From the IMG/VR virus record IMGVR_UViG_3300027733_000240, positions 1-21,294 of that record: 21,294 bases of DNA. One strand, written 5' to 3'. Shown piece after piece: positions 1 through 6,978 of this stretch (the stretch's first letter is position 1; each line of letters opens with the position of its first letter). The notes below the pieces were generated by a model. That model searched no databases. It was given only the letters and a program-made list of their open reading frames with translations, and was not told where the DNA came from. The stretch is from a virus. The position numbers were made by a program, and so were the translations under genes.

Positions 1-2
1 AA

Positions 3-224
3 AATCTGATGATGCACCGCAATGCGTTTACGCTTGCAGTTGCTGACTTGGAACTGCCTGATGGCGTTCACTTTGCTGGTCGTGCAAGCGATAAGGAAAT
101 CGGTCTGTCTATGCGTGTTGTGCGTCAGTACACCATCAACAACGACTCGATTCCTACCCGTCTTGACGTTCTTTATGGCTGGGCTCCACTCTATCCCGAG
201 TTGGCCTGCCGTATTGCCTCCTAA
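3..224 (+). CDS. Major capsid (coat) protein, P22-like, C-terminal fragment
   Basis: The reading frame is open from the left edge, so the 5' end lies outside the window and only about 73 codons are present. The visible end reads ...HRNAFTLAVADLELPDG..., then RVVRQY, then RLDVLYGW and a final ACRIAS. This pattern (an AFTLA segment, a conserved RVxRQY strand, a RLDVLYG strand near the C-terminus) is one I recognise from P22-type coat proteins of the HK97 fold, which build the icosahedral head. The call is supported by the P22-like gp4, gp10 and ejection genes downstream. The in-frame ATGs at 9 and 12 are internal methionines, not starts. A short hairpin follows the stop codon. The fragment is too small to judge insertions or the I-domain. 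Confidence 0.8.
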   Translation, partial: NLMMHRNAFTLAVADLELPDGVHFAGRASDKEIGLSMRVVRQYTINNDSIPTRLDVLYGWAPLYPELACRIAS

Positions 225-234
225 TTGGACAGGG

Positions 235-251
235 GGGGAGAAATCCTCCCC
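235..251 (+). other. GC-rich hairpin after the coat gene
   Basis: GGGGAG at 235-240 pairs perfectly with CTCCCC at 246-251 across a five-base AAATC loop, just downstream of the coat stop codon. No T-run follows, so it is not a standard rho-independent terminator. It may stabilise the 3' end of the coat mRNA or attenuate transcription into the accessory genes; both are inferences. The rest of the 225-281 gap holds only the AAAGGA ribosome binding site of the next gene. Confidence 0.4.
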
Positions 252-281
252 GTTCATTAACTTTATTAAAGGAAACTTATC

Positions 282-725
282 ATGGCAAATCCAGGCCCAG
301 CAGTAACCATTTCTGCACATCCCCAAGGTGCTACCACTGGCACAACCTTGCGTCTTATCGGCACCGTTAAAAACGTGCCCGCTAACGCTACCGGCAACTA
401 TCCAATTCCCGTGGTTAACTCCTCGGTTTATCTGTTGCAAAGTCTTATCGTCACCAATCTGAACAACGCAGGCGCTTCTGTAACGCCTACTGGTTTGGCT
501 ATGGGTGTTGCTACTACTTCCGGTGGTTCTAGCCTGTACGGTGCAATTACTGCGGCAAACCTGAGTACCCCTCCAGGCGTGTCGTTGGTTGCTCCTACTG
601 CATCAACTACTGGTAACACAGTACAAAACCTGTACTTGAACGTAACCGCTGGACTGACTACCGCAGTCGTTGGCGCTACGTTTGACGTATATGTTTACGG
701 CTACGACTTTAGCGTACCGTTCTAA
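282..725 (+). CDS. Putative virion structural protein, beta-rich (147 aa)
   Basis: The start follows an AAAGGA ribosome binding site with good spacing. The product is rich in Thr, Ala, Val, Gly and Asn with no Lys-rich or catalytic-looking segments, no signal peptide and no membrane helix. Alternating hydrophobic/small residues (for example SVYLLQSLIVTNL and ATFDVYVYGYDF) suggest a beta-sandwich. It lies directly after the coat gene and is followed by a strong terminator, an arrangement typical of a decoration or head-fibre protein made at high level with the coat. I do not recognise the family, so the structural role is inferred from composition and position. It could instead be a fibre-base component. 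Confidence 0.6.
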   Translation: MANPGPAVTISAHPQGATTGTTLRLIGTVKNVPANATGNYPIPVVNSSVYLLQSLIVTNLNNAGASVTPTGLAMGVATTSGGSSLYGAITAANLSTPPGVSLVAPTASTTGNTVQNLYLNVTAGLTTAVVGATFDVYVYGYDFSVPF

Positions 726-743
726 ACTGATGTAAAAGAAAGA

Positions 744-774
744 GGGCCATCTCTGCAAGGGGGTGGCCTTTTTT
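744..774 (+). terminator. Rho-independent terminator
   Basis: GGCCATC (745-751) pairs with GGTGGCC (762-768), a seven-base-pair stem with one G-T wobble near the loop. It is followed at once by six T residues (769-774). It sits in the 85-bp gap between two plus-strand structural genes, so it most likely separates the coat plus the 147-aa gene from the fibre genes, or lets part of the transcription read through. I found no convincing promoter between it and the next gene. Confidence 0.8.
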
Positions 775-810
775 CGTTACAATTTAAACACCTTTACAAA
801 GGAAATCAAA

Positions 811-1137
811 ATGTCCTCTACGACAGTCACCCGTGGCAATTCCCACGAAACCTTCTACATTGGCCCTTCCCTTACCCCTGCTGCGGTTGCTTCTTATACC
901 AGCGCCGTTCAGACATTTACGGTGCCTGGCCTGCAAACTACAGACATTGTTTTGGTAATTGGTGCAACTTCTGCCCAAACCGCAGGAATAATTCCTGGTG
1001 AAGCAGATTGCTACACCGCAAACGTTTTGTCTTTGCAGTTTTTGAATGCTACCGCTGCAAGCGCAACACCAGCCGCAGGAACGTATGTAATCCAAATCGT
1101 TCGTGCGGAAGGCCCATTGCCTGTAACGGCGGTCTAA
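811..1137 (+). CDS. Putative small virion protein (108 aa)
   Basis: I chose the ATG at 811 because an AAAGGA site lies seven bases upstream (798-803). An upstream in-frame GTG at 763 falls inside the terminator stem and can be discarded. The protein has no catalytic motif, signal peptide or membrane segment. Its strands (FTVPGLQTTDIVLVIG, NVLSLQFLNATA, GTYVIQIVRAEG) look like a compact beta-barrel or jelly-roll, compatible with a capsid-decoration or fibre-base role. The stop at 1135-1137 is one base from the next start, so the two genes are translated together. The family is not recognised and the function is inferred from context only. Confidence 0.6.
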   Translation: MSSTTVTRGNSHETFYIGPSLTPAAVASYTSAVQTFTVPGLQTTDIVLVIGATSAQTAGIIPGEADCYTANVLSLQFLNATAASATPAAGTYVIQIVRAEGPLPVTAV

Positions 1138-1138
1138 T

Positions 1139-1483
1139 ATGTCTAACACGACTGTCCTGCGAGTGGTTGGTCAAACAACCGCTATCTCTGTGACAGCATC
1201 GTCAACATCGGCAACCATCATTAATGACCAAGTAAACGATCAAGTTAATTTTGCATCGTTTCTAAACACCGGCGCAGTCGCCGTTGCGGTTAAATTAGGT
1301 GATGCCAATGTGGGCGCTGCTGTGTTGCCGGTGTCTGGTACACCTGGCGACTTTTTGCTTCCTCCGTTGATGACAACCCCTGTTGTATTGGCTTGCCCTA
1401 CCATACCCTTTTATGTTCGCATGATTGGCGTTGGTGCTGGCCCTTCACTTGTGTATGTAACACCTGTCGGGAATCAAAGTTAA
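1139..1483 (+). CDS. Putative small virion protein (114 aa)
   Basis: The start is one base after the previous stop and the stop is one base before the next gene, so the gene lies inside a tight structural cluster. The sequence is almost free of charged residues and rich in Val, Ala, Thr, Gly and Pro. Apparent beta-strands such as AVAVAVKLG and FYVRMIGVGAG suggest a small beta-sandwich. The first 40 residues contain a near-duplicated NDQVNDQVN. No enzyme or membrane features are visible. Position beside the fibre gene suggests a fibre attachment or decoration protein. I do not recognise the family. Confidence 0.55.
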   Translation: MSNTTVLRVVGQTTAISVTASSTSATIINDQVNDQVNFASFLNTGAVAVAVKLGDANVGAAVLPVSGTPGDFLLPPLMTTPVVLACPTIPFYVRMIGVGAGPSLVYVTPVGNQS

Positions 1484-1484
1484 T

Positions 1485-3539
1485 ATGTCTGACCCTGCTA
1501 AAACAGTAGATCAAAACATCCTGCCCGTGCAGGCTCTGTTTAATTTGGATAACACATTCAATACGTTTATTGGGCAGGGTCAGCCATTTTCCGCAACAAT
1601 TAGCCCCAATCAGTCGGGCTTAAACATCACAAACAGCACGATTAACAGCACGACAATTGGAGCGACAACGCCTTCAACCGGCGTGTTTACCAATATTGCG
1701 ACCACAACGGGCACGATTTCAACCGCCCCAGCAAGCGCAAACGATATTGTCAACAAAGCATACGCTGATGCGATTGTTCAAGGGTTAAATCCTAAAAACG
1801 CCTGCCAAGCGGGTACAACCATAAACATCACGTTGTCAGGACTTCAGACAATTGACACCGTTTCCCTTGTTGCTGGAGACTTGGTTTTAGTAAAAAATCA
1901 AGGTGCTGCCGCTGAAAATGGCCTTTATGTTGTATCGGCAACAGCGTGGACACGTTCCCCGCAAATGGATACATGGTCAGAAGTTCAAGGCGCATATACC
2001 CTTGTTCTTTACGGAAGCCAGGCCACAACCGGATGGGTCTGCACTTCAAGCAAGACCGGCACAATTGGCGTTACCGCAATAACGTGGACGCAATTTAATT
2101 CCGCTGGTTCGTACACCGCAGGCACAGGGTTAACCCTTGCTGGAAACACTTTTTCCATTACCAACACTGGAGTTACGGCGGCAACCTATGGTTCTGCTTC
2201 AATTGTTCCTGTTGTAGCGGTAAACGCTCAAGGGCAGATCACCAGCGCGACAAACACTACGATTGCCATTGCAAACACGCAAGTTTCGGGGTTGGGCACA
2301 ATGTCCACTCAAAACGCAAACAATGTCGCAATTACGGGCGGGTCAATCACAGGAACGCCGATTAGCGGCTCTACAGTCGGTGGTAGCACTATCACCGCCT
2401 CAACTGAATTTAGCGGCCCTGGAACAAGTTTAACGGGCACTGCAAGCGGTTTATCCATTGGAGGCAATGCGGCTACCGCAACAACTGCCACAACCGCAAC
2501 AACGGCGACCACCGCGACCACCGCGACAAACCTTGCAGGCGGTGCAGCGGGTTCAGTTCCATATCAATCGGCATCAAGTACGACTGCCATGCTTGGCATC
2601 GGAACATCGGGCCAAATCTTGTCGGTGGTTACTGGCTTGCCTGCTTGGACTTCCATATCAGGCGTGGCGGTAACGTCATTTAGCGCAGGAACGACAGGGT
2701 TTACCCCATCATCGGCGACAAATGGCGTAGTAACACTTGCAGGCACATTAAACACAACCAACGGCGGCACCGGCTTAACCACATTTACATCGGGCGGCGC
2801 GGTTTACGCTACGTCAACTTCAGCGTTAACCACAGGCACGTTGCCGGTCGCATCGGGTGGAACAGGGGTAACGTCAAGCACCGGAACGGGCAATGTCGTA
2901 TTGTCCACCAGCCCCACATTTGTAACGCCTATTTTGGGCACTCCATCATCTGTAACCCTAACCTTTGGGACGGGTTTACCCTTAACCACAGGCGTGACCG
3001 GAACGCTGCCAATTGCGAATGGGGGCACAAATGCAACAGCAACTCCGACTGCGGGCGCGGTGGCGTATGGCACGGGTACGGCTTATGCGTTTACTGCGGC
3101 GGGTACTTCTGGCCAGGTATTAACGTCTAGCGGCTCGGGTACTCCAACTTGGTCAAGCCCAACGTCCGGCATTACGATTTCAGACGACACGACCACGGCG
3201 ACTGCGCTTTATCCTTTATTTTCCACGGCGACAAGCGGCGTTGTAACCACGGAATACACCAGTTCCACAAAGTACAAATACACGCCTTCCACCGGCACTT
3301 TGGCGGTTACATCCTTAACCTTGACTAATGCGTTAACCGTGGCAAATGGTGGAACGGGCCTTTCATCCACTCCTGCAAACGGCGCATTGGACATTGGAAA
3401 CGGCACAGGGTTTACCCGCACAACCTTGACCGCAGGCTCGGGCATAACAGTTACAAACGGATCAGGTTCAATCACGGTTGCATCAACAGGCATTACAACG
3501 GGTAAAGCCATAGCAATGAGCCTAATCTTTGGTTATTGA
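1485..3539 (+). CDS. Tail fibre protein, repetitive Gly/Thr-rich (684 aa)
   Basis: This is a long fibrous virion protein expected to form a trimeric host-contact fibre. Residues about 86-208 form a module I recognise from many phage tail fibres: NDIVNKAYADA, LVAGDLVLVKNQ, NGLYVV, AWTRSPQMDTW, TGWVCTS and AITWTQF. Residues 331-348 are a perfect Thr-Ala-Thr repeat. From about residue 370 on come repeats built around NGGTGLTT, SGGTGVTS, NGGTNATA and NGGTGLSS, typical of triple-stranded beta shafts. The C-terminus ends GKAIAMSLIFGY, a short hydrophobic tail that recurs in fibre proteins of this type. There is no catalytic signature of a depolymerase. Which end binds the capsid or tail cannot be read from the sequence; N-terminal attachment is usual. 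Confidence 0.85.
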   Translation: MSDPAKTVDQNILPVQALFNLDNTFNTFIGQGQPFSATISPNQSGLNITNSTINSTTIGATTPSTGVFTNIATTTGTISTAPASANDIVNKAYADAIVQGLNPKNACQAGTTINITLSGLQTIDTVSLVAGDLVLVKNQGAAAENGLYVVSATAWTRSPQMDTWSEVQGAYTLVLYGSQATTGWVCTSSKTGTIGVTAITWTQFNSAGSYTAGTGLTLAGNTFSITNTGVTAATYGSASIVPVVAVNAQGQITSATNTTIAIANTQVSGLGTMSTQNANNVAITGGSITGTPISGSTVGGSTITASTEFSGPGTSLTGTASGLSIGGNAATATTATTATTATTATTATNLAGGAAGSVPYQSASSTTAMLGIGTSGQILSVVTGLPAWTSISGVAVTSFSAGTTGFTPSSATNGVVTLAGTLNTTNGGTGLTTFTSGGAVYATSTSALTTGTLPVASGGTGVTSSTGTGNVVLSTSPTFVTPILGTPSSVTLTFGTGLPLTTGVTGTLPIANGGTNATATPTAGAVAYGTGTAYAFTAAGTSGQVLTSSGSGTPTWSSPTSGITISDDTTTATALYPLFSTATSGVVTTEYTSSTKYKYTPSTGTLAVTSLTLTNALTVANGGTGLSSTPANGALDIGNGTGFTRTTLTAGSGITVTNGSGSITVASTGITTGKAIAMSLIFGY
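2475..2528 (+). repeat. 9-bp tandem repeat coding for Thr-Ala-Thr, six copies
   Basis: Six consecutive nine-base units encode (Thr-Ala-Thr)x6 within the fibre gene. The units differ at third positions (ACC GCA ACA, ACT GCC ACA, ACC GCG ACC), so the repeat is older at the DNA level in its left part and more uniform in its right part (2505-2525, ACC ACC GCG). A nine-base unit keeps the frame when copies are gained or lost, which could change shaft length. Confidence 0.85.
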
Positions 3540-3548
3540 GGAATAAAA

Positions 3549-3920
3549 ATGGCAAATCCTAATATCGTCAACGTCACTTCCATTTATGGAAATACGTCTT
3601 ACCTTATTCCTAGCACCACAGGGGCAACCACTTGGACTGCGTTAACGCCTGCATCTAACACGGTTAACAAAATTGACAATATCGTGGCGGCTAACGTGAC
3701 GGGCTCTGTTGCAGCGGTGACTGTTGCAATTAATAGTGCGGCGGCTGGCGCTGGCACAAACTATCGCATCGTCTATCAAATCCCAGTTCCTGTGAACGCC
3801 TCAATCGTTGTTGTGGACAAAAGCACGGCGTTTTACTTGGGTGAGGCCCAATCCATTGTGGTGACAGTTGGAACGGCAAACGCCATTGAATTAACCGCAT
3901 CGTATGAGGCGATTACCTAA
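3549..3920 (+). CDS. Conserved small phage structural protein (123 aa)
   Basis: A GAGGAAT ribosome binding site overlaps the preceding stop and precedes the ATG. The N-terminus MANPNIVNVTSIYGNT and the C-terminal half (YRIVYQIPVPVNASIVVVDK, then SIVVTVGTANAIELTASYE) match a kind of small protein that I recall near fibre genes of aquatic phages. It is predicted to be all-beta, soluble and without catalytic motifs. The alternating apolar strands at about residues 70-120 resemble a virion decoration or fibre-base domain. The stop overlaps the next start by one base (TAATG), so it is probably translated with the glycine-rich adhesin that follows. The exact function is unknown. Confidence 0.6.
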   Translation: MANPNIVNVTSIYGNTSYLIPSTTGATTWTALTPASNTVNKIDNIVAANVTGSVAAVTVAINSAAAGAGTNYRIVYQIPVPVNASIVVVDKSTAFYLGEAQSIVVTVGTANAIELTASYEAIT

Positions 3921-4876
3921 TGTCTACCCGCTACAAAGGGTCAATTCTTTCGTCAACGGCGGCGACAAATACGTCATCCGCTGCGATTGGTATTTGGCGC
4001 TTGAATGAGGTAACGCAAGGATTGCAGGCGACTGCATGGCCTAAAGTTCAATTATTGGTTCAATACCTTGTTGTTGCGGGTGGTGGTGGCGGTGGTGGAA
4101 CTTACGCTGCCGGTGGCGGTGGTGCTGGTGGATTTTTAACTGCCACAGGATTTTCTGTAAGTTTTGGTACTGCAATTACTGTAACAGTAGGTGCAGGCGG
4201 CGCAGGAGGCGCAAGCCTTAATGCTGGAACTAGTGGTTCAAATTCTGTTTTTTCTAGCATAACAGCCAATGGCGGTGGTGGTGGCGGTAATTATCAAACG
4301 TCTGTTGCAAATTCGTCTGGCACGGCTGCTGGATACGGAAAAGACGGGGGTTCTGGTGGCGGCGCATCAAATGGCCCTGGTTCTGCAAGAATTGGTGGAT
4401 CAGCAGTTTCTGGCCAAGGAAATGCTGGAGGAAATGCAAACGAGGCTTCCCCTTATTTGGGTGCAGGCGGTGGAGGCGCAGGCGCTGCTGGCGCTGGCGG
4501 CACAGGATATGGAACAGGAACAGGAAACGGTGGAAATGGAACGGCATCATCTATAACGGGTTCATCTGTTACTTATGCGGGTGGTGGTGGCGGTTCTAAG
4601 TATTTGTCATACCCAGCAGGCGCTGGAGGCACGGGCGGTGGTGGCGCGGGTTCTGATGGATCAGTTGCTCCTGGCGCTGGCGGCACAAATCTTGGTGGCG
4701 GTGGTGGTGGTACAGAACGCAATGGTATTTATTTAACAGGCGGCGCAGGCGGTTCTGGCGTGGTCATTATTTCTTCTCCACAAGCGGCTGCATCTACCAC
4801 AGGCTCCCCAACTGTTACCACTAGCGGCGGCAATACCATTTATACATTTACGTCCAGCGGGACAATTACATTCTGA
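3920..4876 (+). CDS. Glycine-rich tail-fibre/adhesin protein 1 (318 aa)
   Basis: The N-terminus (about 1-50) carries SAAIGIWRLNEVTQ and TAWP, a short segment that I recognise from fibre proteins of aquatic phages and that probably serves as the attachment region. From residue about 50 the sequence reads VVAGGGGGGG and then alternates polyglycine tracts with short beta-like stretches (ITVTVGAGGAGG, SSITANGGGGGG). It closes with SGVVIISSPQ, TGSPTVTTSGG and YTFTSSGTITF. This layout matches glycine-rich domain proteins. Glycine-rich loops in T-even gp38 adhesins are known to pack as polyglycine helices that display variable receptor-binding loops, so a tip-adhesin role is likely but inferred. A shorter paralogue lies at 5846-6646. 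Confidence 0.75.
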   Translation: MSTRYKGSILSSTAATNTSSAAIGIWRLNEVTQGLQATAWPKVQLLVQYLVVAGGGGGGGTYAAGGGGAGGFLTATGFSVSFGTAITVTVGAGGAGGASLNAGTSGSNSVFSSITANGGGGGGNYQTSVANSSGTAAGYGKDGGSGGGASNGPGSARIGGSAVSGQGNAGGNANEASPYLGAGGGGAGAAGAGGTGYGTGTGNGGNGTASSITGSSVTYAGGGGGSKYLSYPAGAGGTGGGGAGSDGSVAPGAGGTNLGGGGGGTERNGIYLTGGAGGSGVVIISSPQAAASTTGSPTVTTSGGNTIYTFTSSGTITF

Positions 4877-4884
4877 GGTAAACC

Positions 4885-5220
4885 ATGAGCCATTTTGCAA
4901 AAGTTGAAAACGGCATTGTTACGCAAGTAATCGTAGCCGAGCAAGATGTAATAGATTCCGGCGCGTTTGGCGATGGATGGGTGCAAACGTCTTACAACAC
5001 TTACGGTGGTCAACATCCAGAGGGACACCCATTGCGAAAAAATTACGCTGGAATTGGGTTTACTTATGACATAACTAGGGATGCGTTTATCCCGCCACAG
5101 CCGTTTGCGTCTTGGACTTTGGACGAAAACACTTGCCTTTGGAATACTCCAATACCTTATCCTGATGACGGCAATCGTTATACTTGGGATGAGGCCACAA
5201 CTTCTTGGGTAGCACTATGA
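4885..5220 (+). CDS. Conserved phage protein of fibre region (111 aa)
   Basis: The product begins MSHFAKVENGIVTQVIVAEQ and ends PDDGNRYTWDEATTSW, with PFASWTLDENTCLW before it. I recognise this as a widespread conserved protein of aquatic phages, usually encoded among fibre or structural genes, but no function is established to my knowledge. It is aromatic- and Trp-rich, more charged than its neighbours, and lacks membrane or signal segments. It has a GAGG site before the start, and its stop overlaps the start of the next fibre-like gene (ATGA). Possible roles are fibre assembly or a small fibre cap; neither is shown by the sequence. Confidence 0.65.
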   Translation: MSHFAKVENGIVTQVIVAEQDVIDSGAFGDGWVQTSYNTYGGQHPEGHPLRKNYAGIGFTYDITRDAFIPPQPFASWTLDENTCLWNTPIPYPDDGNRYTWDEATTSWVAL

Positions 5221-5843
5221 GCACTTTAACTTTCCAAGCCGCCTCGGGTGGCGCAGTCAACCTTCTTGGCCCTAACATCTCGTCCACCGTAAACTTTACG
5301 CTTCCAAGTTTTGATGGCACAAGTGGTCAAACGCTTATCACCAATGGAAGTGGAACACTTAGTTTTACAAATCCTGGTGCGTATATCCAAAACGCAAATA
5401 CTTGGACTGGTACGCAATCCTTTGTTGGTGCAACCACAAACCTTGCCGCAACTCTGACAAATGCCGCAGAGGTTGCCACAATTTCTGCCACCGCAGCAAC
5501 TGGAACAATTAACTTTGACGTTACAACACAGTCAGTTTTGTATTACACAACAAACGCCTCGGGAAACTGGACGCTTAACGTTCGCGGGAACAGTTCTACA
5601 TCATTGAATAGCCTAATGTCTGTTGGACAGGCTTTGACCATCGTGTTTATTGCTACGCAAGGAGCAACCGCCTACTATCAAAACGTGTTCAAGATTGACG
5701 GAACAACCATCACACCTAAATGGCAAAATGGAAGTGCTCCTGTTAATGGAAACGCAAGCGGCCTTGATGTGTATAGCGTTGCAATTATTAAGACTGCATC
5801 GGCGACTTATACGGTTTTGGAATCAATCACAAGGTTTGCATAA
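5217..5843 (+). CDS. Tail fibre-like protein (208 aa)
   Basis: I chose the ATG at 5217, which overlaps the previous stop as ATGA; an upstream in-frame TTG is less likely. The N-terminal part (GTSGQTLITNGSGTLSFTNP, then TWTGTQSFVG) resembles fibre-shaft connectors that occur in tail fibres. The C-terminal ~130 residues contain SGNWTLNVRG, FIATQGATAYYQNVF, TITPKWQNGSAPVNGNAS and IIKTASATYTVLES, a terminal domain I recognise from fibre proteins of marine and freshwater phages. It is probably a stand-alone fibre or fibre tip that assembles with neighbouring proteins. Its place between two glycine-rich adhesins supports a host-recognition role. No depolymerase motif is visible. Confidence 0.7.
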   Translation: MSTLTFQAASGGAVNLLGPNISSTVNFTLPSFDGTSGQTLITNGSGTLSFTNPGAYIQNANTWTGTQSFVGATTNLAATLTNAAEVATISATAATGTINFDVTTQSVLYYTTNASGNWTLNVRGNSSTSLNSLMSVGQALTIVFIATQGATAYYQNVFKIDGTTITPKWQNGSAPVNGNASGLDVYSVAIIKTASATYTVLESITRFA

Positions 5844-5845
5844 TC

Positions 5846-6646
5846 ATGCCACTCCTTGCCGCAACTGGTCTTTTAAGCCCGCATAGTTATGGGTTTACAA
5901 CCGGCCCTAACTTTTCCGTTTTAATTGTTGGCGGTGGAGGTGGAAGTTCACGTTTAAGCGCAACTGGTTCTGCGCCAGGTGGAGCCGGTGGCATTATTTA
6001 TTCTGATTCTTTGGCCCCATCATCAGGAACGTACACAATTACCGTTGGAGGTGGCGGTTCGGGGGTCGGCACTCCTACTAGCGGTAGTTCATCCTCTGCT
6101 TTTTCATTGACCGCAGGCGGTGGTGGAGGCGGTGGATATACTGGTAGCGGAAATGGATTGGCTGGTAACGCATCAAATGGTTCTGGTGGTGCAGGCTCTT
6201 GGGGATCGTTTGCGACTCCCTCAAATGGCGGCGCAGGAAACGGAACAGGCAATGCGGGCGGCGGTGGAAACTTTGACTCAACAAACACAAGCGCAGGCGG
6301 TGGTGGCGGTGCAGGATCGGCAGGCGCAACATCTAGCGTTTACGGCGTAGGCGGGGCTGGTGGCAATGGCCTACCTTATGGGATCACAGGAACTGCGGTT
6401 TATTATTCTGGCGCAGGCGGTGGAAGCGGGACAGTTAGTTTTGGCGCTGATGGCCTTGGTGTCCTTGGTTATGGTGGCGGCGCTCAAGCGGATACTACTG
6501 GAACTACTGGTAACGACGGTAAACAGGGAATTGTCATTATTAGGACAAATAAGGCTGCTTCTGCAACCACAGGAAGCCCAACAGTTACCAAAGTCGGTTC
6601 ATTAAATGTTTACCAATTTACATCATCAGGGTCTATCACATTGTGA
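5846..6646 (+). CDS. Glycine-rich tail-fibre/adhesin protein 2 (266 aa)
   Basis: This is a paralogue of the 318-aa protein at 3920-4876. It has the same alternation of polyglycine tracts and short strands (VLIVGGGGGSS, TYTITVGGGGSG, LTAGGGGGGGY) and the same close: [33 protein letters not shown]. It lacks the N-terminal GIWRLNEV-type segment of its relative and begins almost directly with the glycine-rich body, so it must attach differently or act as a separate tip. The variable loops between glycine tracts differ between the two copies, as expected of receptor-binding loops. The start lies two bases after the preceding stop. Confidence 0.72.
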   Translation: MPLLAATGLLSPHSYGFTTGPNFSVLIVGGGGGSSRLSATGSAPGGAGGIIYSDSLAPSSGTYTITVGGGGSGVGTPTSGSSSSAFSLTAGGGGGGGYTGSGNGLAGNASNGSGGAGSWGSFATPSNGGAGNGTGNAGGGGNFDSTNTSAGGGGGAGSAGATSSVYGVGGAGGNGLPYGITGTAVYYSGAGGGSGTVSFGADGLGVLGYGGGAQADTTGTTGNDGKQGIVIIRTNKAASATTGSPTVTKVGSLNVYQFTSSGSITL

Positions 6647-6978
6647 TTACCAGTTGGAAAATCCTAGATATATCAGTTGAGGGAAAAGTAATTACCCGCG
6701 CCAAGTATCACGTTTTGGCTACGGATGAGACAAATGAAGTAGAAACAGAAGGAATTTGGGAGTTTGATCGGTTCAATCCGACCACTCCATACGCCGAAGT
6801 TACCGAAAAACAGGTGATTTCATGGATCAAAGACGGTGCTACGCAATTTGGGCAAAATGTAATAGAATCACGGCTAGAGGAACAATTGGCGCTTCTCAGT
6901 AAGTCGAAATCTGTTGTGCCTCCGTGGAAACCGCCTGTGTTTACCTTGGAGCAGCAATGGCACAGCCAATCGACATAG
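6643..6978 (+). CDS. Conserved phage protein downstream of fibre genes (111 aa)
   Basis: It starts with GTG at 6643, overlapping the previous stop as GTGA, and the frame is closed further upstream. The protein is charged and soluble, unlike its neighbours, with an N-terminal beta-rich half ([25 protein letters not shown]) and a helical second half ([23 protein letters not shown]). I recall similar small proteins beside fibre genes in aquatic phages. A tail-fibre assembly or chaperone-like role is possible given the composition, but is not demonstrated. Its last 22 bases overlap the start of the gp4-like gene, which links the fibre cassette to the neck genes by translation. Confidence 0.6.
   Translation: MITSWKILDISVEGKVITRAKYHVLATDETNEVETEGIWEFDRFNPTTPYAEVTEKQVISWIKDGATQFGQNVIESRLEEQLALLSKSKSVVPPWKPPVFTLEQQWHSQST

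Noticed and set aside
774-810. A possible promoter (-10 TACAAT at 778-783) after the terminator
   Set aside because: No -35-like element lies at a suitable distance and the AT-rich text is only what precedes the next ribosome site.
2309-3511. Several minus-strand frames under the fibre gene
   Set aside because: They are Val/Pro-rich mirror images of the Thr/Gly repeats on the plus strand and have no ribosome sites.
5998-6332. Antisense open frames under the glycine-rich gene
   Set aside because: Glycine codons read in reverse as proline-rich text. There is no start context and no known domain.
3920-6646. A diversity-generating retroelement acting on the glycine-rich adhesins
   Set aside because: No reverse transcriptase, template repeat or accessory gene is visible in the window, and the two adhesins differ throughout and not only at adenines.
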